From Halapricum desulfuricans (GTDB taxonomy: Archaea; Halobacteriota; Halobacteria; Halobacteriales; Haloarculaceae): a stretch of DNA of 64,000 nucleotides. A program made the position numbers and the translations under genes. The stretch is from positions 124,001 through 188,000 of the forward strand of contig NZ_CP064788.1 of the NCBI RefSeq assembly GCF_017094525.1, read 5' to 3'. Below, piece after piece: positions 23,548 through 31,407 of this stretch. Position 1 is the stretch's first letter, and each line of letters begins with the position of its first letter. Below the pieces are notes generated by a model. The model did not search any database and was not told where the DNA came from. It was given only the letters and a program-made list of their open reading frames with translations.

Positions 23548-24390
23548 ATGGAGTATCTGGAGCGTCGCCGGTCGCTCGTCGCCGAGCAACTGGAGGCGGT
23601 CGTCGAGCGAGTCGAACCGGACGCGCTGGGAGCGCAACTCGAGCACGTCGTGCTCGCCGGCGGCAAGCGCGTGCGACCGATCGTGACGGTGCTGGTCTGT
23701 GAGGCGCTGGGCGGCGACACCGAGGACGCCCTGGAGTTTGCGGTCGGGATCGAACTCGTCCACAACGCCTCGCTGGTGATCGACGACATCATCGACGAGT
23801 CGGACCTGCGTCGCGGCTCGGAGAGCGCCTGGGCGGCGTTCGGCCACGGGTCGGCGATCATCGCCAGCGACGGGCTGCTCGGGGAGGCGTTCGATCTCTT
23901 CTCCAGCGACGAGCGAGCGATGCGGGTCGTCTCCGAGGCGATGGTCGAACTCGGCGAGGGTGAGGCCTCGGAGCTGGTCGCCCAGCCGACCTCCGAGGAG
24001 GAGTACATGCGACTGGCGCGTCGCAAGACCGGCGCGCTGTTCCGGGCGGCCGCCGAACTGGGTGCGATCGCGGCCGACGCCGATCCGTACGCCGTCGAGG
24101 CCGCCGGTGACTACGCCGAGCGCGTGGGTGTGGCTTTCCAGATGCGCGACGACGTGCTGGACGCGACCGCCGACGCCGAGAGGCTTGGCAAGCCCGCCGG
24201 GCAGGACGCCGCCATGGAGCGGCCGTCGCTGGTCGAGGTGACCCAGCTCACTCCCGAGGAGGCAAACGAGCGCGCCCGCGCCCAGTCCGACGCCGCGCTG
24301 GAGGCCCTCTCGTCGATCGAGGTCGAAGACGAGCAGGCGCTGGCGTATCTGGAGGATCTGGCGAAGTTCGTCGTCGTCCGTGAACGGTAG
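23548..24390 (+). CDS. Short-chain polyprenyl (geranylgeranyl/farnesyl) diphosphate synthase
   Basis: A 280-residue trans-prenyltransferase. The first aspartate-rich motif is VIDDIIDESDLRRG, preceded by GGKRVRPI (substrate-binding Lys/Arg) and followed by the RKTGALF segment. The second aspartate-rich motif is FQMRDDVLD. These coordinate magnesium and the allylic diphosphate during chain elongation. Products would feed archaeal lipids or carotenoids. It lies 58 bp downstream of dapD. The start was chosen at MEYLERRRSLV, since a longer frame upstream overlaps dapD and has no coding character. Confidence 0.85.
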   Translation: MEYLERRRSLVAEQLEAVVERVEPDALGAQLEHVVLAGGKRVRPIVTVLVCEALGGDTEDALEFAVGIELVHNASLVIDDIIDESDLRRGSESAWAAFGHGSAIIASDGLLGEAFDLFSSDERAMRVVSEAMVELGEGEASELVAQPTSEEEYMRLARRKTGALFRAAAELGAIAADADPYAVEAAGDYAERVGVAFQMRDDVLDATADAERLGKPAGQDAAMERPSLVEVTQLTPEEANERARAQSDAALEALSSIEVEDEQALAYLEDLAKFVVVRER

Positions 24391-24394
24391 CGAG

Positions 24395-24515
24395 ACGCGA
24401 CTGTAAGGAGCGTCTCGAAACAGCGAACGGCGAAGCCGTGAGCAGCGAGGACGAGCGTAGCGAGTCCTCGAACGGAGCGAGCGGTGACGAAGGAACCGCG
24501 AGTAGCGAGTCCCCG
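24395..24515. repeat. GAGCGAGCG/TAGCGAG-type haloarchaeal repetitive stretch
   Basis: About 120 bp downstream of the prenyl synthase are built from variants of GAGCGTAGCGAG, AGCGAGGACGAGCG and CGAACGGAGCGAGCGG, with local inverted symmetry. Such stretches occur between and sometimes inside haloarchaeal genes; a similar one is inside uvrA at 40676-40770. Function unknown. Confidence 0.5.
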
Positions 24516-24540
24516 AAATGGCGAGGATGAACGGGAAAAA

Positions 24541-24570
24541 ATTTTACAAAAATTTAAAGTATATACATGT
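24541..24570 (+). promoter_or_regulatory. Promoter of the lipoprotein gene
   Basis: A sharply AT-rich block, TTACAAAAATTTAAAGTATA, lies about 25-50 bp upstream of the ATG at 24593 in otherwise GC-rich DNA and contains a plausible archaeal TATA box. Transcription would start very near the start codon. Confidence 0.5.
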
Positions 24571-24592
24571 CGTTGCTTTTACAGGGACAAAA

Positions 24593-25162
24593 ATGGAGCA
24601 ATCCAGACGAGCAGTTATAGCAATGGGGGTGACAACCGCTGCTGGGCTTGCAGGCTGTGCTACAATCAGCAGTATGCTGGAAAGACGGAAGGCACGGGTA
24701 CAAACGAGCAATGGAGGAGGATCTCAGTCGCGGTATATCAAGGGACAGCCCACGTTCGAAGCCACCCCTGCTGCTGAGGGTTGGCTCGTGACGGATCCGG
24801 AGTGGATGGAGGACAATATCCGATGGGATCACTTAGAGGGTGAAGAGCTGAGCTTACGACGGATCCAGGGCAATCTGAACGCTGAAACGTTCCTGACTGT
24901 ATTTGTCGGTGCGCTCCCGTTCGGCTACGGGCTGGGCGACTACCGCGATGCACATCTCGAGAACCGGACGATACACGTCTACGCAGAAGCGACAGAAACG
25001 TCAGTCGGTGGGGTCGATGACCCCAACGACCCCGAATATACCTACGATTACTCCTTCATCCTCTGGCGGCTCCTTGACGATGCCAAGCCGCCGACTGAGA
25101 TGGATTTCAACTTCAGATTGGGGGCGTTGAGTGCAGACACCGCGACAGAGACGGCCGAGTGA
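24593..25162 (+). CDS. Tat lipoprotein, haloarchaeal hypothetical
   Basis: A 189-residue protein starting MEQSRRAVIAMGVTTAAGLAGC. The twin arginine, hydrophobic core and LAGC lipobox predict Tat export and lipid anchoring. The mature part has YIKGQPTFEATPAAEGWLVTDPEW and a terminal FILWRLLDDAKPPTEMDFNF segment. No family with known function is recognised. The upstream DNA and part of the gene are poorer in GC than neighbouring genes, so it may have been acquired. A frame starting further upstream exists but lacks a signal at its N-terminus. Confidence 0.7.
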   Translation: MEQSRRAVIAMGVTTAAGLAGCATISSMLERRKARVQTSNGGGSQSRYIKGQPTFEATPAAEGWLVTDPEWMEDNIRWDHLEGEELSLRRIQGNLNAETFLTVFVGALPFGYGLGDYRDAHLENRTIHVYAEATETSVGGVDDPNDPEYTYDYSFILWRLLDDAKPPTEMDFNFRLGALSADTATETAE

Positions 25163-25240
25163 ACTCGCCCGCCCGACAGGTGATCACGCCATCTCGTCGA
25201 GACGCAATCCTTACCACCCGCTGTAGCCAAATCTGGCCCA

Positions 25241-25810
25241 ATGAGAGTCATCGGAACTGTCGGACTGCCGGGCAGCGGCAAGAGCGAGGCCGCCGAGGTC
25301 GCCCGGGGTCTCGACATCCCAGTGGTCACGATGGGGGACGTCATCCGGGCGGCGTGTCGCGATCGGGGGCTGGACCCCGCGACACAGCACGGCGAGGTCG
25401 CCACGGCCCTGCGCGAGGAGAACGGTCCCGCTGCGATCGCCGAACGGTCGCTGCCGCTCGTCCGCGAGGCACTCGAAGACAGCGACACCGTCCTCATCGA
25501 CGGCATCCGGTCGGACGTCGAGGTCGAAACCTTCTGCGAGGCCTTCGGGGAGGACTTCGAGTTGCTCAGCATCGAGGCGCCCAGAGAGTTGCGGGCCGAC
25601 CGCCTCGACCTGCGCGGCAGGGACGCCGGCGTCGAGGAGGGCGGCGAGAGCCTCGAGGCGCGCGACGAGCGCGAGCTCGGGTTCGGCATGGGCGAGGCGA
25701 TGGAGATGGCCGACGCAACCGTCGAGAACGCCGACTCGCTGGCGGCGTTTCACGACCGGATCGAGACGCTGCTGACCGACGGACTCGAAGCCACGGAGGG
25801 CGAGCGATGA
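25241..25810 (+). CDS. UPF0200-family P-loop kinase-like protein
   Basis: A 189-residue nucleotide-binding protein: Walker A VGLPGSGKSEAAEVA near the N-terminus, MGDVIRAACRDRG, and VLIDGIRSDVEVE in the Walker B region. The fold is that of dephospho-CoA and adenylate kinases, and the archaeal UPF0200 family is named from this pattern. Substrate unknown. Its TGA overlaps the ATG of the UPF0201 gene (ATGA at 25807-25810), and the pair is conserved in many archaea, which suggests a shared function. Confidence 0.85.
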   Translation: MRVIGTVGLPGSGKSEAAEVARGLDIPVVTMGDVIRAACRDRGLDPATQHGEVATALREENGPAAIAERSLPLVREALEDSDTVLIDGIRSDVEVETFCEAFGEDFELLSIEAPRELRADRLDLRGRDAGVEEGGESLEARDERELGFGMGEAMEMADATVENADSLAAFHDRIETLLTDGLEATEGER

Positions 25811-26229
25811 GCGACGTCTACAGCGTGGACGTCCAGATCACCGCGCCGGTCTACGAGACGGAAGTCCCGGATCGGGTGGCCGACGCGATCACGAACCTCT
25901 TCCCGGGGGCGGACCTCGATCACCGGCACGGCGAGATCGTCGCCGAGACCCACGACATGAGCCACTTCTCGGAACTGCTGCACCGCCGGGAGATCCTCGA
26001 CACCGCACGGGGTGCGTTCTTCGAGAACCGCCGGGGAGACGCGTTCAGTTTCGACCTGAAGAAGCAGGCGGCCTTCCAGGGCGTGGTCAACTTCGCCGTC
26101 GGTGACCCCGACGAACTCGGTGAGATCCACGTCCGGGTGCGCGTGACCGAACCGGACGTCGAGACGTTTATCGACCACATCGCGCCGCCGACCGAGGAGG
26201 GGCGACCGGTCGAGACCGACGACCGATGA
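25807..26229 (+). CDS. UPF0201-family RNA-binding-like protein
   Basis: A 140-residue archaeal protein with YSVDVQITAPVYETEVPDRVADAITNLFPGADL and SHFSELLHRREILDTARGAFF, then SFDLKKQAAFQGVVNF. The family adopts a ribosomal-protein-like fold and is thought to bind RNA. It is coupled by overlapping start/stop codons to both neighbours (UPF0200 before, HAD hydrolase after, ATGA at 26226-26229), making a compact three-gene operon. Confidence 0.85.
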   Translation: MSDVYSVDVQITAPVYETEVPDRVADAITNLFPGADLDHRHGEIVAETHDMSHFSELLHRREILDTARGAFFENRRGDAFSFDLKKQAAFQGVVNFAVGDPDELGEIHVRVRVTEPDVETFIDHIAPPTEEGRPVETDDR

Positions 26230-26843
26230 CGACCGCGATTTTCTTCGACTGTGACGGCACGCTCGTGCGCTTCGAGCGCTCGTACGCCGACCTGCTGCGT
26301 GACGTCTTCGAGGCCGAACTCGGCAACGCGCCCGACCGGTATCTCGGCGCCTACGACGAGGGATTTTCGGCGGCGTTCGAGTCGCTGGCGCCCGATCCCG
26401 TCCGCCGCGGAATGGAAGCCGTCCTCGAGGAAGCGGCTCGGGACGGCGATCCGGACGCGATGGTCGCGTCGCTGCAGGCGGCCGAACACGAGCACACGAC
26501 GGTCCCGGAGGGGACCCGCGAGAGTCTCGACGCCCTGCGCGAGTCGAACCGACTGGGCGTGCTCACCAACGGCGTCGGCGACTGGCAGCGCGAGAAACTC
26601 GCGGCCCACGACCTGCTCCCGTATTTCGAGACTGTCGTCTCCTCGTACGACGTCGGGGCGCACAAGCCCGCCCCCGAACCGTTCGAGGAGGCCCGACGGC
26701 GGATCGACGCCGAGCAGTACGTGATGGTCGGCGACAGCGATTCGGACATCGAGGGCGCGCGCAACGCCGGGTTCGTGCCCGTCCGCGTCGAAGAGCAAGC
26801 GGATGCACCCGAGTTCTGGACGACGTTGCGGGCGCTGGTCTAG
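26226..26843 (+). CDS. HAD-superfamily hydrolase
   Basis: A 205-residue HAD phosphatase. Motif I FFDCDGTLV (nucleophile Asp), motif II LGVLTNGVGDWQ, motif III Lys in GAHKPAPEPFEEA, motif IV MVGDSDSDIEGARNAG are all present. A helical cap lies between motifs I and II as in subfamily IA. Likely a phosphatase of a small phosphorylated metabolite, substrate unknown. Third gene of the UPF0200-UPF0201 operon. Confidence 0.85.
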   Translation: MTTAIFFDCDGTLVRFERSYADLLRDVFEAELGNAPDRYLGAYDEGFSAAFESLAPDPVRRGMEAVLEEAARDGDPDAMVASLQAAEHEHTTVPEGTRESLDALRESNRLGVLTNGVGDWQREKLAAHDLLPYFETVVSSYDVGAHKPAPEPFEEARRRIDAEQYVMVGDSDSDIEGARNAGFVPVRVEEQADAPEFWTTLRALV

Positions 26844-26919
26844 GCGAGGTCGCGGCCGGGGATGGTGTCTTACCTCTGTCTGACGGGAGATTTTGTATTT
26901 CGCGGACGTGGCCACGCGT

Positions 26920-27522
26920 ATGACCAGTCTCGGGGAGGCCTACGAACGGCGCGAGTGGGGCGACCGGGACCGCCAGCGGGTCGTCGCCGGCGTCGGTACG
27001 TTCCTGGCAGGCGTGGCGGCGATCGCCGCTGCGATCGCGCTGGTCGCGACCCCGCTGGGTGAGGCGCTCGGCCTGACGGGGCAGTACGAGGCCCGGGAGG
27101 CCGCCGGCGTGCTGGCTGGGCTGGGCGTGCCGGCCATATTGCTCAGCGTGGTCGCTGTCCTCCCTTCGAGTCGCCGGCAGGGGATCGGCGTCGTCGCCGG
27201 AGCGGCGGTCTCGCTCGTCGGGGTCGGGCTGTTCGTCTACGCCTATCCCTGGATGTGGCCGCCGGCCGAGCCGTCGTATGCCTTCGAGACGACGATGGTC
27301 TACTTCTTCGGGTCGCTACTGGCGCTGTGGTCGGTGTTCTCGACGGTCGCCAGCTATCGCGTCCGCAACGATCCCCAGGGGACGGTCCGGATGGAGGTAA
27401 CCCGCGAGGGCGAGACCAGGACCGTCCGCGTCTCGCGCGAGCAGTACCAGCAGTATCGGCAGGCGATCCGCGGGGACGGCGGCGAGCAGTCGGACGTGAT
27501 TCGGGAGCTCGAATCCGAGTAG
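26920..27522 (+). CDS. Haloarchaeal multi-pass membrane protein with cytoplasmic tail
   Basis: A 200-residue protein from MTSLGEAYERREWGDRDRQRVV. Four hydrophobic segments (GTFLAGVAAIAAAIALVATP, AGVLAGLGVPAILLSVVAVLP, GIGVVAGAAVSLVGVGLFVYA, MVYFFGSLLALWSVFSTVA) are followed by a soluble C-terminus (VRMEVTREGETRTVRVSREQYQQYRQ). It resembles the haloarchaeal DUF7139 group next to priL. Function unknown. It precedes priL by 56 bp and may be cotranscribed with it. Confidence 0.7.
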   Translation: MTSLGEAYERREWGDRDRQRVVAGVGTFLAGVAAIAAAIALVATPLGEALGLTGQYEAREAAGVLAGLGVPAILLSVVAVLPSSRRQGIGVVAGAAVSLVGVGLFVYAYPWMWPPAEPSYAFETTMVYFFGSLLALWSVFSTVASYRVRNDPQGTVRMEVTREGETRTVRVSREQYQQYRQAIRGDGGEQSDVIRELESE

Positions 27523-27578
27523 CGAGCGGTCGCCGGGACCGTCGAGTTTATTCGCGCGGGCACGCAACCCGGAGTCGA

Positions 27579-28658
27579 ATGAAGCCGCTGCACGCGCGGT
27601 ATCCGTTCATGCGGGCGGCCAGGGAGGCGGTCGAGGCCGCCGAGATCGACCTGGCGACGGTGGTCCAGCGGGGCGGTCCGGCCGTCGAGCGCGGCCTCGA
27701 CCGCGTCGAGTCGGCCCTCGAGGACGGTACCGTCGGCGAGCCTCACCGGGAGTCGCGCGTGGAGTTGCTGTCGTACCCGATCGCTCGGGTACTGGTCTCG
27801 ATCGTCGACGAGGCGGTGCTGACCCGGTCGTACGCTCGCGCGGAGGCCTCGAGCGCCCACGATCGGTTCACCGCGGAGCTGGCCTCGACGACGCAACTGC
27901 GAAGCACCAGCGCCGATTCGCTGACGCTGCGCGAGTTGCTCGCGGAGTTCGAACTGCTCGAACACGTCCGGCCCGAGAGCGGCCAGCTTTCGGAGGCCGA
28001 CCGCTACCGGATCGACGTCGGGCCGTATCTGGATCTCGCGGCCGGACAGTGGGGCGAGGAGTGGCGGCTGGTCAACCGGCCGCTGGCCGACGGCGAGGTC
28101 CCGCTGGAGGAGTCGGAACTGCTGGTTCTCTGTCGGCGGGCCGTCGAGCAGCGCGTCGAGTCGGGCCTGCCGCTGTCAGTCCCCGACGTCATCGCCGAAC
28201 CGCTCGAGGAGGCGGTCGCCCGGATCCGGGAGACGCTGGCCGAGATGGATCTGACCCGCGACATCGATACGGTCGTCCCCGACCTGTTCCCGCCGTGCAT
28301 GCGCGCGCTGCTGGATCAGATCCAGCAGGGCGAACACCTCGAACATCACTCGCGGTTCGCGATCACCTCGTTTCTGACCTCGATCGGGATGAGCACCGAC
28401 GAGATCGTCGAACTCTATCAGGTCAATCCCGGGTTCGGCGAGGAGATGACGCGCTACCAGACCGAGCACATCCGGGGCGAGACTAGCCCGACGGAGTACT
28501 CGACGCCGTCGTGTGCGACGATGCAGTCCTACGGCGACTGTGTCAACATGGACGACCGGTGTGAGCGGATCTCACACCCGATGGCCTACTACGAGGACGC
28601 GCTGGAGGACGCCGACGAGGACGAAGTGACCGACTGGCGCGAGCGTCAGGAGTCCTGA
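27579..28658 (+). CDS. priL: DNA primase large subunit
   Basis: A 359-residue archaeal-eukaryotic primase large subunit, partner of catalytic PriS (not in this window). N-terminal landmarks MKPLHARYPFMRAAREAV and ELLSYPIARVLVSIVDE. The C-terminal Fe-S domain has cysteines in FPPCMRALL, TPSCATMQSYGDC and MDDRCERISHP, the expected four ligands of the [4Fe-4S] cluster, together with HHSRFAITSFLTSIGMS. Its 3' end overlaps by 13 bp the convergent membrane protein gene. Confidence 0.92.
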   Translation: MKPLHARYPFMRAAREAVEAAEIDLATVVQRGGPAVERGLDRVESALEDGTVGEPHRESRVELLSYPIARVLVSIVDEAVLTRSYARAEASSAHDRFTAELASTTQLRSTSADSLTLRELLAEFELLEHVRPESGQLSEADRYRIDVGPYLDLAAGQWGEEWRLVNRPLADGEVPLEESELLVLCRRAVEQRVESGLPLSVPDVIAEPLEEAVARIRETLAEMDLTRDIDTVVPDLFPPCMRALLDQIQQGEHLEHHSRFAITSFLTSIGMSTDEIVELYQVNPGFGEEMTRYQTEHIRGETSPTEYSTPSCATMQSYGDCVNMDDRCERISHPMAYYEDALEDADEDEVTDWRERQES

Positions 28659-29158
28659 CGCGCGAGGAAGAGGCCGACGGCCGTCATCACGAGGATGAAC
28701 AGCGCGAGCGCCCCGACGAGCGGCATCGCACCGTCCGCGGAGATGTGGTCCGTCGCCCGGATCGATCCGTCGGCCGTCCCGTCGACCGTCCCGGTGACGG
28801 TCGTCCCGTTGAGCATGCCGGTGATCGTCCCCTCGAAGGTGGCGTTGTCCGATCCGTCGAGCGTCCCGTTGATCGATCCGTCGAGCGTCCCGTTGATCGG
28901 TTCGTCGCCGTCAGTACCGTCGAACGATCCCTCGAACGTGCCGTTGAACTGACCGCCCGACTGATCGGCGACGGTGCCCTGTAGATCGCCCTCAACAGTG
29001 CCCTGCAGACCGTCGTCGAGGGTCGCGTCGCCGGCGAGCGTCCCGTCGAACGTGCCCTGGCTGGTTCCGTAGAGCGTTCCCACGGCAGCGAGCGCGACGA
29101 CGAATATCGCGACGGATCCGATAGCAACACCGATCTCGACAGCGTCTGAACGCTCCAT
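28646..29158 (-). CDS. Two-helix membrane protein with G-T-x-x-G repeats
   Basis: A 170-residue protein: N-terminal helix (VEIGVAIGSVAIFVVALAAVGTLY), a central region of about a dozen degenerate repeats of the form [FLV]-x-G-T-[FLIV]-x-G, and a C-terminal helix (LVGALALFILVMTAVGLFLA). The repeats (TFDGTLAGDATLDDGLQGTV, SINGTLDGSDNATFEGTITG) would suit a beta-solenoid or polyproline-like outer domain held between two membrane segments. Function unknown. It converges with priL, overlapping by 13 bp. Confidence 0.65.
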   Translation of the reverse strand: MERSDAVEIGVAIGSVAIFVVALAAVGTLYGTSQGTFDGTLAGDATLDDGLQGTVEGDLQGTVADQSGGQFNGTFEGSFDGTDGDEPINGTLDGSINGTLDGSDNATFEGTITGMLNGTTVTGTVDGTADGSIRATDHISADGAMPLVGALALFILVMTAVGLFLARQDS

Positions 29159-29315
29159 TACCGGAAAAATCCGATTCCGGCCCGGAAAAGCGTGTCGAAG
29201 CACGCGGTCGCGGCGCTTTCTCCCGGTTTGAGTCGTTCTACCGGGTGATTTAGGCTACTGGAGCCCTTACAGTTCTAGTGGACGCAGACGCGAACCCGGC
29301 CGCGTCCGATCGACG

Positions 29316-29951
29316 ATGACCGAACACCTCCCGGATCGTTCCACCCGAAAGACCGCGCTCGCACCCGACACCCGGACGATGGACGACCGGGCGGCCCGCG
29401 CCTGGACCGAGCGCATGGCCGTCCGGCCGCTCGGCGGGGGTCGCTACGCCGTCGACAGCCACAGCGGCGCGACCTACGTCGTCGACCTTCCTGCAGGCCG
29501 GTGTAGCTGTCCCGACCACCTGATCCGCGGCGAGCGCTGCAAGCACATCCGCCGGGTCGCCATCGAAGTGACCAGCCACCGCGTCCCGCCGCCCGGCAAG
29601 CGACGCGCCCGCTGTGCCCAGTGTGGCGTCGAGACGTTCGTCGAGGAAGGCGCCGCGGAGCCGTGGCTCTGTTCGAACTGCCACTTCGAGCCCGGCGACG
29701 TGGTCCTCGACCGCGAGATGGGCGACCGACTGGTCGTCGCCGGCGTCACGACGCGGCGAACCGACGAGTACGTGATCGACGCCGTCGACAGCACCGTCGC
29801 CGACTACGAGACGAACGCCGGCTATCCCGAGGACGATCTGGTGGTCGAGGTGCGGTATCTCGCTGACGTGGTGCGCCGCGAGCGGCCCCGGACCTACGCG
29901 TTCCCCCACTCCCGGCTGGCGGCGACCGACAACCAACTGCTAGACGCGTGA
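29316..29951 (+). CDS. SWIM zinc-finger plus zinc-ribbon protein
   Basis: A 211-residue protein. The SWIM motif is CSCPDHLIRGERCKHIRRVAIEV (CxC...CxH) in the context YVVDLPAGRCSC. A second metal site, CAQCGVETF...WLCSNCHF, follows at about residues 100-125. The C-terminal part is alpha/beta and acidic. SWIM domains bind DNA or proteins in chromatin- and recombination-related proteins; for this haloarchaeal family the role is unknown. Monocistronic. Confidence 0.8.
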   Translation: MTEHLPDRSTRKTALAPDTRTMDDRAARAWTERMAVRPLGGGRYAVDSHSGATYVVDLPAGRCSCPDHLIRGERCKHIRRVAIEVTSHRVPPPGKRRARCAQCGVETFVEEGAAEPWLCSNCHFEPGDVVLDREMGDRLVVAGVTTRRTDEYVIDAVDSTVADYETNAGYPEDDLVVEVRYLADVVRRERPRTYAFPHSRLAATDNQLLDA

Positions 29952-29974
29952 CACCGATCGCTCATCTTGCATGG

Positions 29975-30307
29975 TCACGCGCGTGCGTCGCCGTCCGACG
30001 GCTCCTCCGTCGACTGCTCGTCCTCGACTTCAGCGGTGTTCTCGCCACCGTCTCCGGCATCGAGGTCCTCGATGTTGGCCTCGGCGACGATCGTCTCGAC
30101 GTCGAGACCCTGCTGTTCGACCAGCGCCTCGAGGAGCGCGCGCTGTTCGGCCAGGTCGTACTCCATCTGATCGACCTGCTCGCTGGTCGATTCGACCTCC
30201 TTTCGCAGCTGTGCGAGTTGCTCGCGGAGTTCGTTCATCCGCTTGTAGCTGTCCTCGGCGATCGAGGAGACCTTCTGCAGTTTCTTGGCGGTGTCGCCGA
30301 ATCCCAT
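29975..30307 (-). CDS. Coiled-coil protein of the haloarchaeal DUF5798 type
   Basis: A 110-residue protein beginning MGFGDTAKKLQKVSSIAEDSYKRMNELREQL. Residues ~20-75 form an uninterrupted heptad pattern (LAQLRKEVESTSEQVDQMEYDLAEQRALLEALVEQQ), followed by an acidic tail. It contains no catalytic motif and could be a structural or scaffold protein. The start was chosen at MGFGDTAKK because upstream sequence lacks coding character; the divergent membrane protein starts about 80 bp away. Confidence 0.7.
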   Translation of the reverse strand: MGFGDTAKKLQKVSSIAEDSYKRMNELREQLAQLRKEVESTSEQVDQMEYDLAEQRALLEALVEQQGLDVETIVAEANIEDLDAGDGGENTAEVEDEQSTEEPSDGDARA

Positions 30308-30389
30308 GTTCGGGCTTATGCGTGGGGCCGTTGTGGGCGTTGTGGTGTCGATCCGTACGGTTAAGGTCGCCGGCCACGCACGGCCAGCC

Positions 30390-30812
30390 ATGGCTGACTC
30401 GCGCCGGACGCCCGCGACCGCCGGTATCCTGGCCTGTCTGCTGGTGATCGCGGCGCTCGCGGTACCGTACGCGATAACCGACGCGCGAACGGTCGGGCTG
30501 TACTACGAGTCGGGGGCGGTCAATCCGCTGATCGCTGGCCTGCTGGCCGTCGTCTCGCTGATCGTCTTCGCTGCCGGCTCCCGGAACCGGACCGACCCCG
30601 CGCTGGCGGCGGGCGTGACCCTGACCTTCGGCGTCTTCATCACCCTCGTGACCGCCGCGTGGGCGCTCACCTACGGGTACGGGATCGTCGGATCGTCGCT
30701 CGCCCAGCATCGCTGGGGTCTGCTCGCTGCGGCGACGACCGTCCCGCTGGCGGGAGGCTGGTACGCGTACGTGCTGGGGCTTTTCGGGGGCGAGGATGCG
30801 AAAGGCCCTTAA
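30390..30812 (+). CDS. Haloarchaeal four-helix membrane protein
   Basis: A 140-residue protein from MADSRRTPATAG with four clear transmembrane segments (GILACLLVIAALAVPYAI, NPLIAGLLAVVSLIVFAAG, LAAGVTLTFGVFITLVTAAWAL, WGLLAAATTVPLAGGWYAYVLGLFG). It ends just before the SRP RNA promoter. A conserved haloarchaeal hypothetical family (of the DUF7548 type) lies at such positions; function unknown. Confidence 0.7.
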   Translation: MADSRRTPATAGILACLLVIAALAVPYAITDARTVGLYYESGAVNPLIAGLLAVVSLIVFAAGSRNRTDPALAAGVTLTFGVFITLVTAAWALTYGYGIVGSSLAQHRWGLLAAATTVPLAGGWYAYVLGLFGGEDAKGP

Positions 30813-30815
30813 GTC
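30805..30815 (+). promoter_or_regulatory. Promoter (TATA box) of the SRP RNA gene
   Basis: CCCTTAAGTC lies about 25 bp upstream of the deduced 5' end of the SRP RNA (30835), the expected spacing for an archaeal TATA box. It overlaps the end of the upstream membrane-protein gene. Confidence 0.5.
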
Positions 30816-30834
30816 ACAGCGGGGTAGATTCAGA

Positions 30835-31141
30835 CGGACTAGGCCGGGCGGTTAGGCCCCGCCCCTATACCCGCGCTATGGTCTTCAGCGGGGGCCGAAC
30901 ACCGGATGCGTCCGGTCGACGGGCGCGGACCTCGCAAGCCAACGTCGAAGCCTCGTCCGACGGGGGTAGCGGTCCACGGGAACTCGCCTGCAGGGGCGGG
31001 TCGCCGTGGTTGACCGCGGGCACCCCGTCAGGCGCGGAAGCGAGCAGCGGACCCGCGGACACCTGCCGCTCGTCGGGTCGCGGGGTGGAGGAGGCGCGCG
31101 AGACTATCCGCGTCCGAACGCCGGGCAACTCCGGCCGTCCG
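30835..31141 (+). ncRNA. ffs: 7S signal recognition particle RNA
   Basis: About 305 nt that encode no protein. The 5' end GGACTAGGCCGGGCGG pairs with the 3' end CCGGCCGTCC to close the archaeal terminal helix. The S domain is present: a helix 6 GNAR-type loop (CACGGGAACTCG at about 30975-30986) and the helix 8 signature GTCAGGCGCGG plus AAGCGAGCAGCGG (31028-31051), the binding site of SRP54. The long helix 5 strands are recognisable in the GC-rich remainder. It works with SRP19 and SRP54 in targeting membrane proteins. Confidence 0.88.
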
Positions 31142-31226
31142 CCATTCATACTGGTGGTCATACGTTCGTAACGATATCTGGCACGACGGCGTGCCAGATC
31201 AGTTCGAAATGGTACAGCCACCAGTA

Positions 31227-31407
31227 TCATCCCTCATCTCGATCCCGGAGCCACCGCCACGCGCCGGCTGCCAGTGCTCCGAGTCCGTGCAACCCGATCT
31301 AGAGGCCGAACAGCCACGGCAGCGAGTCTCCCGGCATCGAGAGGACGACGCCGGAAAAAAGCCACAGCGTTGTTCGATACGTCGACTGCGTCGGACGGCC
31401 CCTTCGG
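31227..31407 (-). pseudogene. Remnant of a VanZ-like small membrane protein
   Basis: One minus-strand frame reads TTLWLFSGVVLSMPGDSLPWLFGL, meets TAG at 31299-31301, then continues in the same frame as IGLHGLGALAAGAWRWLRDRDEG to a stop at 31227. The SxPGxxLPW pattern recalls VanZ-family proteins. No start codon is available without entering the helicase gene, so this is most likely a decayed gene. Weak evidence. Confidence 0.3.
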
